A DNA stretch of 64,000 nt from NCBI GenBank assembly GCA_040388625.1, contig JAZKBK010000001.1, forward strand, positions 434,001-498,000, read 5' to 3'. The position numbers and the translations under genes were made by a program. Positions within the stretch are counted from its first letter, which is position 1; each line of letters opens with the position of its first letter. Source of the DNA: Gemmatimonadota bacterium (GTDB lineage: Bacteria; Gemmatimonadota; Gemmatimonadetes; Gemmatimonadales; Gemmatimonadaceae). Under the pieces are notes generated by a model that made no database searches, had not been told where the DNA came from, and saw nothing but the letters and a program-made list of their open reading frames with translations. Below, piece after piece: positions 54,529-61,685 of this stretch.

Positions 54529-54560
54529 ACAGTCCCCATAGAATGCCTATGGGACGGTAT
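54527..54560 (-). promoter_or_regulatory. PadR operator candidate covering padR start codon
   Basis: Extended inverted repeat: ATAC-A-GTCCCCATAG-N5-CTATGGGAC-G-GTAT (plus-strand reading), perfect but for one extra C in the left arm. On the minus strand it covers the RBS-like GGGGAC and the first bases of the padR ATG (54526-54528). A dimeric repressor bound here would block padR-ADOP expression. PadR is the obvious candidate ligand. Confidence 0.6.
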
Positions 54561-54651
54561 CACTCGTCACATAGAACGTCAAGGGGAGTCGGTGCGGGCA
54601 GGGAGTTGTTTGACCGCTATCCGGCCTGGGGGTCGAGCGAGGGGGTACTGG

Positions 54652-55464
54652 TTACAGAGCGAGCGCCAGTTGGACAGCGGTCGCCCGCCTAGCGCCGGGC
54701 TCGAACGGTCCCGCCACGCGATCCTGGCTGGCCGCGCTCAATCGTCCCGTGAACCTGGTTCGCGATATCGCGCTGTGCACGTCAGCGAGAGCAGTTCGCG
54801 GCGTGTTGCACTTCTCGCTCAGGTGCGCAAGCACTATCTGCCGCAGGTTGCGATGCGCGACTTCGCGCGCAAGTTGTCCGGCGCGTCCGTTGCTGAGATG
54901 TCCGTGCCGCCCTGCGATGCGCGCGCGAACGGATGCCGGGTATGGTCCCCCATGCAGCATCAACTCGTCGTGGTTCGCTTCGAGAATCAACATGTCCAGA
55001 TCCCGCATCGCATCGATCACGCTCTGACCGGCAACACCAAGATCGTATGCAATGCCCGTACGCGCGCCGGTCGAACGCGATGTCGCGACCAGCACGACGG
55101 GCTCCGCCGCATCGTGCGAGGACTTGACTGAAAGGATGTCCATGTCACCGATCGACAAACCATCGCCGGCGCGGAACGGAACTGCTCCGCAACCTGCCAG
55201 ATCGCGACAGGCGGTGATCGTCCCGACAGTCGCGTGCGCGGTCCAGCCGTACCGCTCGCACAATACGCGCACTCCTCGCACGTGGTCCGTGTGCTCGTGC
55301 GTCACGAGAACTGCCTGAATCGATTCCGGCTCTATGTCCACGGACCGCATGCGCTCGACCAGAATGCTCGGCGCGAAGCCCGCATCTATCAACAGACGGG
55401 AGTCACCCGATTCCAATAGCACCGCATTTCCCCGGCTTCCGGAGCCGAGCAGCCACATTCTCAT
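54652..55464 (-). CDS. YycJ/WalJ-type MBL-fold metallohydrolase
   Basis: A 270-residue single-domain metallo-beta-lactamase fold protein related to WalJ/YycJ, linked in Gram-positives to coordination of DNA replication with cell division; the in vivo activity (a nuclease has been suggested for the family) is uncertain. It begins MRMWLLGSGSRGNAVLLESGDSRLLIDAG, has the HTDH zinc motif (VTHEHTDHVRG), GIAYDLG, LILEANHDELML and HLSEKCN further ligands. ATG 55464 is chosen; GTG 55470 would add two residues. It ends the minus-strand group and follows altGlmU by 60 bases. Confidence 0.86.
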   Translation of the reverse strand: MRMWLLGSGSRGNAVLLESGDSRLLIDAGFAPSILVERMRSVDIEPESIQAVLVTHEHTDHVRGVRVLCERYGWTAHATVGTITACRDLAGCGAVPFRAGDGLSIGDMDILSVKSSHDAAEPVVLVATSRSTGARTGIAYDLGVAGQSVIDAMRDLDMLILEANHDELMLHGGPYPASVRARIAGRHGHLSNGRAGQLAREVAHRNLRQIVLAHLSEKCNTPRTALADVHSAISRTRFTGRLSAASQDRVAGPFEPGARRATAVQLALAL

Positions 55465-55524
55465 CGTCACCGTTACACCCGAGCGGCGAAAAAGCGCCCG
55501 GAGCGGAACGGTGCCGCCAGCGTA

Positions 55525-56727
55525 TCAGGAATTGGTCGCCCGCGCATGCGCGCGCGCGAGGTGCCGACGCAGCGCGTCGCCGAGCTGAACGCCCCTGCGC
55601 TGCATCATGCGTTCGGCGACGTCGATGAACTTCGATGCATGGAACGTTGCGTACGGTTCCCGCTCACCCCACGAGAATGGCGCGACGAACTTGGGATGCG
55701 TGGCTGCGCCGAAGACGTTTGCACCGGCGCCAAGCACGGTGCCCGTGGTGAGCATCGTCCCGATGCCGGTCTTCACATGGTCGCCGAACATGGTGCCGAG
55801 GAATTGCTGCCCGGTGTCGACGATTCCTGCGGGCGTCCACAGATGCACGGTGCCGTACGTGTTCTTCAGATTGCTGGTAGTCGTGCCGGCACCGAGGTTC
55901 ACCCATCGGCCCAGGTACGAATGGCCGACGAAGCCCGTGTGTCCCTTGTTGGAATGGCCGAGCACGATCGTGGAGCTCATCTCCCCGCGAATCTTGCATT
56001 TGTCACCGATCGAGCAGTTGGCGATGCGATCACCGACTATGGTTGTGTCCGCGCCGATGCAACATGGGCCAACCACCCGTGTGAACGCCGAAATCGTCGC
56101 TCCCTTGCGGATGAGGATAGGACCCGCTGTCGCGTCGAATATCACGTACGATTCGATCGCCGCGCCGCGCTCGATGGCCACTTGATGCGGTCCCAGAATT
56201 CCGGCTGGCTCTGGTACCGTATCGATGCTCGCAGCGATGATGGGGATGTCTTCCATCAGCTGCTGAGATAATTGCGCGATGAGATCCCAGATCGCAGAGA
56301 TCCAGCGTCCGCGGAGGCTGGTGACGCGTGAATTGGTCGCCCACGTTTCGAGGGCTTGCGAGCCGTCGGCGAGGGCGGAGGCCGGGAGCGGCCGTGTCAG
56401 CCGAACCGCGCAGATACGACCGTCGCAGCTCCAGGCCGAATCGGTTCCTCTCAGCGTTTCGTCGAGCGCGACGACGAAGCGGGAATTCCCGATGATTGCG
56501 CCCGCGGGCATGACTGCGTCGGCGGCGAGCGCGGGCGGCGCATCGCTCTCCTCGAAATCGGCGAGGGAAGCGGCGCTCGCAAAGCCAGCGACGTTGCCCA
56601 CCAGCACCGACGCCCAGCGTCGCCGTATCAGCTCCGCGCCAGCACGCAGCTCGGAAACAGGACGCGTGAGCGCGAACGGCTCGAAGCTTCGCGCCAGTGC
56701 GTCGTCGTAGACGTAGAGCGAAGTCAT
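55525..56727 (-). CDS. Alternative bacterial GlmU-type sugar nucleotidyltransferase (TIGR03991-like)
   Basis: A 400-residue protein with a divergent N-terminal nucleotidyltransferase-like domain (FALTRPVSELRAGAELIRRRW) that lacks the usual LxxGxGTRxxP signature, and a C-terminal left-handed beta-helix of hexapeptide repeats (from about residue 200; IRKGATISAFTRVVGPCCIG, NCSIGDKCKIRGEMSST, HSYLGRWVNLGAGTTTSNLKN). This matches the alternative GlmU family known from Bacteroidetes and relatives, thought to make UDP-GlcNAc. Overlaps manC by four bases. Whether it is the sole GlmU in this genome cannot be judged here. The N-terminal domain's activity remains inferred. Confidence 0.85.
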   Translation of the reverse strand: MTSLYVYDDALARSFEPFALTRPVSELRAGAELIRRRWASVLVGNVAGFASAASLADFEESDAPPALAADAVMPAGAIIGNSRFVVALDETLRGTDSAWSCDGRICAVRLTRPLPASALADGSQALETWATNSRVTSLRGRWISAIWDLIAQLSQQLMEDIPIIAASIDTVPEPAGILGPHQVAIERGAAIESYVIFDATAGPILIRKGATISAFTRVVGPCCIGADTTIVGDRIANCSIGDKCKIRGEMSSTIVLGHSNKGHTGFVGHSYLGRWVNLGAGTTTSNLKNTYGTVHLWTPAGIVDTGQQFLGTMFGDHVKTGIGTMLTTGTVLGAGANVFGAATHPKFVAPFSWGEREPYATFHASKFIDVAERMMQRRGVQLGDALRRHLARAHARATNS

Positions 56728-57776
56728 GTGCGAGCCTGAATCCCGGGTGGCAGAGACTCGATGAGGCCCTTGAGATCGACAGAGCGATCGCGGGTCGTGA
56801 CGAGCGTGAGCCCGTCACGAGTGACGACGACGAGATCGGACACGCCAAACAGCACCACGGCGTTGCCTTCGGCGTGAACCACGTTGTTGGTCGCGTCGGA
56901 CACGACCGCAGTTCCGCTCACGACATTTCCATGTCCGTCCTGCACGCGTACGCGATGCAATGATGCCCACGTACCGACATCGTCCCAGCCGAAATCACCG
57001 GGAACCACGTATACGCAGTCGCTGCGCTCGAGTACGCCAACATCGACCGATACGGACTTGACCGACGCGAAGAATCGGGCAAGCGAGTCGGGCTTTCCAT
57101 CGATCTCGTCGAGAGCCTGCGCAACCTCGGGAGTGTGCTTTCGCACTTCGTCGAGAAAGTCGCCGACGCGCCAGACGAAAATGCCGGAGTTCCACAGGCA
57201 CGAGCTGGCGCATAACTCGACAGCGCGCTCACGTGTGGGTTTTTCGATGAAGCGTCGCACGCGGCGCGCTGGCGAGCCGGCTACGGCGTCTCCTGGCTCG
57301 ATGTACCCGAAGCCCGGATCGGGACGAGTGGGAACTATGCCGACGGTCACCAAGCCGTGCTGTTCGCGCGCAACGTCCACGGCGCGCTCGAGTGTCGCGC
57401 GAAATTCCGGCTCGTCTGCGATCGCCCAGTCCGCGTGCACGCAGATCATCACGGTTTCGGGGCCAGCGCGTCGTGCGATCTCGGCTGCTGCGAATGCAAG
57501 CGCCGCAGCCGTGCCTGCCGGCCGAGGCTCCAGGACGATATTGGCGCGTGACAGCTCCGGGACCGCCGCGCAGATCGGATCGACGAGCGACGCGTTTGTA
57601 AGTACCAGAGTGCGCTCATTCGGAACGAGGTCGTGCATGCGCTGCAGCGTCGCGACCAGCAACGGGCGCTCGTCAACGAGCGGAAGCAGTTGCTTTGGAC
57701 GCTCCGGTGTGCTGAGCGGCCAGAACCGCGAGCCTATGCCTCCGGCGAGGACGACACTCCAGGCCTGCTCAGTCAT
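56724..57776 (-). CDS. manC: Mannose-1-phosphate guanylyltransferase
   Basis: Makes GDP-mannose for polysaccharide and glycoconjugate synthesis. The 350-residue product has the nucleotidyltransferase loop VVLAGGIGSRFWPLSTPERPKQLLPL, VICVHADWAI, FGYIEPGD, the RFIEKPT motif and the W-N-S-G-I-F segment (LWNSGIFVW). It lacks the C-terminal phosphomannose isomerase domain of bifunctional enzymes. ATG start overlaps the response-regulator stop by four bases and its end overlaps altGlmU by four. Identity secure. Confidence 0.93.
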   Translation of the reverse strand: MTEQAWSVVLAGGIGSRFWPLSTPERPKQLLPLVDERPLLVATLQRMHDLVPNERTLVLTNASLVDPICAAVPELSRANIVLEPRPAGTAAALAFAAAEIARRAGPETVMICVHADWAIADEPEFRATLERAVDVAREQHGLVTVGIVPTRPDPGFGYIEPGDAVAGSPARRVRRFIEKPTRERAVELCASSCLWNSGIFVWRVGDFLDEVRKHTPEVAQALDEIDGKPDSLARFFASVKSVSVDVGVLERSDCVYVVPGDFGWDDVGTWASLHRVRVQDGHGNVVSGTAVVSDATNNVVHAEGNAVVLFGVSDLVVVTRDGLTLVTTRDRSVDLKGLIESLPPGIQART

Positions 57777-58183
57777 TGGTCCTCGGGATCCTTGATGCCG
57801 GTCAGGCGCGCAACGAGCGCGTACAATTTCTTCGGACTGAATGGCTTGGTGACGAATGCGTTGGCTCCACTCGCCAATGCTGCGCGCTCCTGTTCATCCT
57901 GGCCCGCCGCTGTGAGAATGATTGCGGGTATATCACTGTGCAGTGTACCACGCAGGTCCTGCAGTACGTCGAGCCCGGTTCGCTCCGGCATCATGAGATC
58001 GAGCACGACCAGGTCGAACCGTGTGTCACCTGCGTGAAGTGAGTCGATCGCCTCTCGGCCATCGAATGCGAGCGTGACGTCGAACGGTCCCGCCTCGAGC
58101 TTCATCTTGATGATGCGACCAATGTGCGGCTCGTCGTCCGCGACGAGTACCTGCTTGCGCTGCTGTGCGCCTTCTGTTGCCAA
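57773..58183 (-). CDS. Single-domain response regulator
   Basis: A 136-residue CheY-like receiver without an output domain. The acidic pair Asp16-Asp17 is in VADDEP, the phosphoacceptor Asp62 in LVVLDLMMPERTG, the Thr in IILTAAG and the Lys in FVTKPFSPKKL are all present, so it is probably phosphorylatable. Its own kinase is not adjacent; a histidine kinase gene lies at 60528-61685 on the opposite strand. It sits between a roadblock protein and ManC, in one tightly packed group, suggesting it may control sugar-nucleotide or surface-polysaccharide output, or polarity. Output mode (protein-protein) is inferred. Confidence 0.93.
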   Translation of the reverse strand: MATEGAQQRKQVLVADDEPHIGRIIKMKLEAGPFDVTLAFDGREAIDSLHAGDTRFDLVVLDLMMPERTGLDVLQDLRGTLHSDIPAIILTAAGQDEQERAALASGANAFVTKPFSPKKLYALVARLTGIKDPEDQ

Positions 58184-58193
58184 CGAACTGTTC

Positions 58194-58547
58194 CTAGACC
58201 AACGCGGCCATTGACGACCGGTGTTGTCTGAGGTCGTACAGCAGATCGGCGAGCGCTACGTCAGCGGTCGCGGAGACGAACAGCAGCGCCTGATCGGATA
58301 GCCGCAACACGACGCCGTAGCCGCGCTCGAATTCGAGCACCGCCAGGGCGGCCGTTCCGGATCCGGCAGCGTCGCCCAACTGGCTGGCCGCAGTGGCCAC
58401 CGCCGGAACGCGGGCGGCCAGCGCCTCGGCGCGATTCTGAGCCGTATCGTGTGTCTCGATCAGGAGGCCATCGGCGCCCAGAATCACGACCGCTTCAACC
58501 CCTGGACGGTTCTGGATCGCTTCCGTCAACTCGCGTAGTGTCGCCAT
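58194..58547 (-). CDS. Roadblock/LC7-domain protein
   Basis: A 117-residue single roadblock/LC7 fold protein. It begins LRELTEAIQNRPGVEAVVILGADGLLIET, the typical first helix and strand, with a conserved Ala/Gly-rich middle (VPAVATAASQLGDAAGSGTAALAVLEF) and a final helix. Such proteins act as GTPase-activating or localising partners of MglA/Ras-like GTPases, as MglB does in polarity and gliding or twitching. No MglA-type GTPase is in the window. It leads the minus-strand group (regulator, ManC, altGlmU, MBL). Confidence 0.9.
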   Translation of the reverse strand: MATLRELTEAIQNRPGVEAVVILGADGLLIETHDTAQNRAEALAARVPAVATAASQLGDAAGSGTAALAVLEFERGYGVVLRLSDQALLFVSATADVALADLLYDLRQHRSSMAALV

Positions 58548-58573
58548 GCGTTGAAAAGTACCGTCCCGACGGC

Positions 58574-58580
58574 TATTCTA
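58574..58580. promoter_or_regulatory. Back-to-back -10 candidates in divergent gap
   Basis: In the 102-base gap between the roadblock and lipoprotein genes, TATTCT (58574-58579, plus) and TAGAAT (58575-58580, minus) overlap almost exactly. The minus one lies 27 bases before the roadblock start codon. No good -35 is seen for either. Low confidence. Confidence 0.25.
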
Positions 58581-58649
58581 CGAGGCTACGCCACGGGGAA
58601 TTCTGCTCTCTGGCGGGTACTCCCATTTCTAACCGCTCCGCTTCAGCGC

Positions 58650-59243
58650 ATGCACCTACGCTATCCCGCCGCGGCGGCCGCGGCCATTGTCGGCCTTGCG
58701 CTCGCCACAGGCTGTAAGGACACGAACATACTTCAGGCGGATCTGCCTGTGGTTACGGATACGCTCGTTGCGTATGCGTTGAGCGGTACGTCAGCCAGCC
58801 TGCCGAGCGCGCTGTCGGTGACCATTCGATCGACTGTTCGAGTGGATGGCACGGGTTCTTTCGATGTTGGATTCGACTTCGACAGCACGGGCCGGGTGGT
58901 GGTGAGTCCGGTGCGGGTGCTGGTGAATCAGCTTTCCGGTGCTCCGCAGGTCGGAATCCAGACGATGTTCACGACTCCGTACGACAGCATCAAGACCGCG
59001 CCGGGCGGCTACTACCGTCCGGATACGGCCATTGTCGTGTCGCCGGGCCAGCCGTTCGTGCTGCTCGTCAACGGCCGGACGACGGCGAGCTCGATCTGTA
59101 TCTACGATCCCGCGCCCACCCTCTACGCGAAGGTCGTGATCGACAGCACCAAGCCGACCACCACGCGCGCGATCTACATGCGGGTGACGACCGATCCGAA
59201 CTGCGGCTACAGATCGCTGGTGCCCGGCCTTCCATCGAACTGA
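58650..59243 (+). CDS. Predicted lipoprotein of unknown function
   Basis: A 197-residue secreted lipoprotein: ATG 58650 gives a short signal peptide with alanine-rich core (AAAAAAIVGLALATGC) and lipobox Cys22. The mature part is beta-rich with a stretch VRVDGTGSFDVGFDFDSTGRVVVSP, a Thr/Ser-rich middle and a region of VSPGQPFVLLVNGRTTASS that resembles an Ig-like or cohesin-like strand pattern; no named domain is recognised. An earlier ATG at 58551 would add 33 residues with no signal. It diverges from the roadblock group and precedes serS by six bases. Confidence 0.75.
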   Translation: MHLRYPAAAAAAIVGLALATGCKDTNILQADLPVVTDTLVAYALSGTSASLPSALSVTIRSTVRVDGTGSFDVGFDFDSTGRVVVSPVRVLVNQLSGAPQVGIQTMFTTPYDSIKTAPGGYYRPDTAIVVSPGQPFVLLVNGRTTASSICIYDPAPTLYAKVVIDSTKPTTTRAIYMRVTTDPNCGYRSLVPGLPSN

Positions 59244-59249
59244 CCGCCC

Positions 59250-60524
59250 GTGCACGACTTACATCTGCTTCGTGAGAAACCCGAGACTGTCCGCGACGCG
59301 CTGAGGCGCCGGAACATGCTGGAGTCGAGCGGCGCGCTCGTGGATCATGCGCTCGCGCTCGACTCCGAGCGTCGATCGATCATCCAGCGTGTCGAGGAGC
59401 TCAAGGCGAATCGCAATGCGGTGACGCAGCAAGTCGCCAAACTGAAGCGCGCGGGTGAGGATGTCGAGTCGTTGATCGCCGAAGGCAGAGCGCTCGGCGA
59501 CGAGATAGACGCGTTGCAGATGCATCTGACTTCGACGGAAGAAGAGTTGTCGGCCGTCGTGCTGCAGATTCCGAATGTGCCGCTTGCGGACGTGCCAGCG
59601 GGCGGAGAAGAGAACAACGCGGTGGTCAGAACGTGGGGAACTCCGCGCGCGCCTGATGGCGTGCTCCCACACTGGGAGATCGGTGCGAAGCTCGGGCTCA
59701 TCGATCTGGAGCGCGGCGCCAAGATAAGCGGTTCCGGTTTCATCGTGTATCGCGGCGAGGGCGCTCGACTGGTACGCTCACTCATGAACCTCATGCTCGA
59801 CACGCACACGCGCGAGCACGGATATCAGGAGACCTGGGTTCCAGCAGTTGTCAATCGCGAGTCGATGACGGGCACGGCGCAGTTCCCAAAGTTCGAGGAT
59901 GAGCAGTACGGTTTGAGCGACGAGGAGCTGTTTCTCATTCCTACCGCGGAAGTTCCGCTCACCAATCTCTATCGTGACGAGATAATTCCCGAGTCGGATC
60001 TGCCGCGGATATTCACCGCTTATTCGCCCTGCTTCCGGCGCGAGGCTGGAGCGCATGGCAAGGACACGCGTGGTCTGCTTCGCGTGCATCAGTTCGACAA
60101 GGTCGAGCTGGTGCGGTACGCGCATCCGGACCGGTCGCTGGAAGAGCACGAGCTGATCACCGCGCACGCAGAGCGGATTCTTCAATTGCTCGAATTGCCG
60201 TACCGGGTGTTGCTGCTCGCAGCAGGAGACACGGGTTTCGCGAGTGCCAAGACGTACGATCTCGAGGCGTTTTCGCCGGGCGTCGGGAAGTGGCTCGAGG
60301 TGTCGTCGTCCAGCAACTTCATGGATTTTCAGGGGCGGCGCGCCAACATCCGCTTTCGCCCGACCGCTGGCGGGAAGCCGCGTTTCGTTCACACGCTCAA
60401 CGCATCCGGGCTGGCGTTTCCGCGCATCATCGCGGCCATTCTCGAGCAGCATCAGAACGCGGACGGAACGGTTCGTGTGCCGGCGGCGCTCGAACCGTAT
60501 TTCGGCGCGTCGGTGATAAAGTAG
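59250..60524 (+). CDS. serS: Seryl-tRNA synthetase
   Basis: Charges tRNA-Ser and tRNA-Sec. The 424-residue product has the N-terminal coiled coil (about 30-100), then class II motifs: motif 2 FTAYSPCFRREAGAHGKDTRGLLRVHQFDKVELV and motif 3 with NASGLAFPRIIAAILEQHQ. GTG 59250 starts six bases after the lipoprotein stop and lacks a clear ribosome site. Histidine kinase gene follows after three bases. Identity certain. Confidence 0.97.
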   Translation: MHDLHLLREKPETVRDALRRRNMLESSGALVDHALALDSERRSIIQRVEELKANRNAVTQQVAKLKRAGEDVESLIAEGRALGDEIDALQMHLTSTEEELSAVVLQIPNVPLADVPAGGEENNAVVRTWGTPRAPDGVLPHWEIGAKLGLIDLERGAKISGSGFIVYRGEGARLVRSLMNLMLDTHTREHGYQETWVPAVVNRESMTGTAQFPKFEDEQYGLSDEELFLIPTAEVPLTNLYRDEIIPESDLPRIFTAYSPCFRREAGAHGKDTRGLLRVHQFDKVELVRYAHPDRSLEEHELITAHAERILQLLELPYRVLLLAAGDTGFASAKTYDLEAFSPGVGKWLEVSSSSNFMDFQGRRANIRFRPTAGGKPRFVHTLNASGLAFPRIIAAILEQHQNADGTVRVPAALEPYFGASVIK

Positions 60525-60527
60525 AGC

Positions 60528-61685
60528 GTGCGCCGCTCCACGCCGCTGTGGGCAGTTGTATTCGGCGTGGTTGCGCTGCTCACGTGGTACGTGTTCTACA
60601 TGCGAAGTGTGGTGACCGACCTGCGCGCCGAGGCGTCGCGCGTGGGCAAGATGTACGCGCGCGTGTACGACGCGCTGAGTGATCCCAACACTGACGCTAC
60701 CACCGCGCTGCAGGACCTGTCGGCTCTGATGCGGGAATCCGGCGTGCCGATCATAGTTACGGACGCTCGTGGCTCCGTCACCGCATCCGCGAACTTGCCG
60801 AAGGACATTCTGGGCAGCAACGCGCGGATCGCGCAGTACGCGCGCGAGCTTGCGCGTGAAAACAAGCCGGTTGTCGAGCCCGGGGTTGGGACAGTGTATT
60901 TCGGCAACACGCGACTTGTGGAAGGGCTTCGTATCATTCCGGCGTTGCAGGCGCTGCTGATAGCAATGTTCCTGACCGCGGGGATATACGCATTGCGAAC
61001 GCGTGGTCGAGCCGATCGGGAGCAGATCTGGGCGGGAATGGCGCGAGAATCAGCGCACCAGCTCGGCACACCGCTTTCGAGCATGAGCGGATGGATCGAG
61101 CTGTTGCGCGATCATGACTCGGGCGATCCGGTGATGGCGCACGCGCTCGCTCACATGGATGGCGACCTGGAGCGATTGCGACGCGTCGCGTTCCGCTTCG
61201 AGCGGATCGGTCGTCCGCCGCGACGTGAAAAGGTGGACGTGGGCGACGTCGTGGAGCGTGTAGCGACGTACTTTCGTGCCCGCGTGCCAACGCTTGCAAA
61301 GGCTGTTACGATACGCTCGGTGCGCCGCGGCGGGTCGCTTGTAGTGGATGGAGATCCGGTCCTGCTCGAATGGGCGATCGAGTCGCTGGCCAAGAACGCG
61401 ATCGACGCACTCGCCGGACGTGGCGGACGTGTTACACTATCTGTACAGGAACTGCCGGAAGGACGGGTCCGCGTCAGAGTGAAGGACAACGGACCTGGCG
61501 TTCCGCGTGAGTTGAGGAAGCGAATCTTCGATGCTGGATTTTCCACCAAGGAGAAGGGATGGGGAATCGGGCTATCCCTCGCCAGGCGCATAGTCACCGA
61601 AGGACATGACGGGCGGCTGCTGCTGCAATCCGGCACGCGTGGCGCGACGTTTGACATAATTCTGGATCATGAATCGACAAGTTGA
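60528..61685 (+). CDS. Orphan membrane sensor histidine kinase
   Basis: A 385-residue two-component sensor. One membrane helix near 8-25 and a second near 138-158 flank a short periplasmic or extracytoplasmic sensing segment (about 26-137) that begins with an alpha-helical MRSVVTDLRAEA-like stretch; no HAMP or PAS domain is seen. The dimerisation helix has the H-box ESAHQLGTPLSSM (His177). The ATPase part has the N-box KNAIDAL, G1 VKDNGPGVP and G2 KGWGIGLSLARRIV. No response regulator is adjacent. It overlaps uvrD by 17 bases and follows serS by three, so it is on the serS transcript. Its cognate regulator may be the one at 57773-58183 or elsewhere; that is only a guess. Confidence 0.92.
   Translation: MRRSTPLWAVVFGVVALLTWYVFYMRSVVTDLRAEASRVGKMYARVYDALSDPNTDATTALQDLSALMRESGVPIIVTDARGSVTASANLPKDILGSNARIAQYARELARENKPVVEPGVGTVYFGNTRLVEGLRIIPALQALLIAMFLTAGIYALRTRGRADREQIWAGMARESAHQLGTPLSSMSGWIELLRDHDSGDPVMAHALAHMDGDLERLRRVAFRFERIGRPPRREKVDVGDVVERVATYFRARVPTLAKAVTIRSVRRGGSLVVDGDPVLLEWAIESLAKNAIDALAGRGGRVTLSVQELPEGRVRVRVKDNGPGVPRELRKRIFDAGFSTKEKGWGIGLSLARRIVTEGHDGRLLLQSGTRGATFDIILDHESTS

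Noticed and set aside
54532-54555. Palindrome near padR as a terminator
   Set aside because: It lies upstream of and across the padR start codon, not after a gene end, and has no T-tract on the relevant strand.
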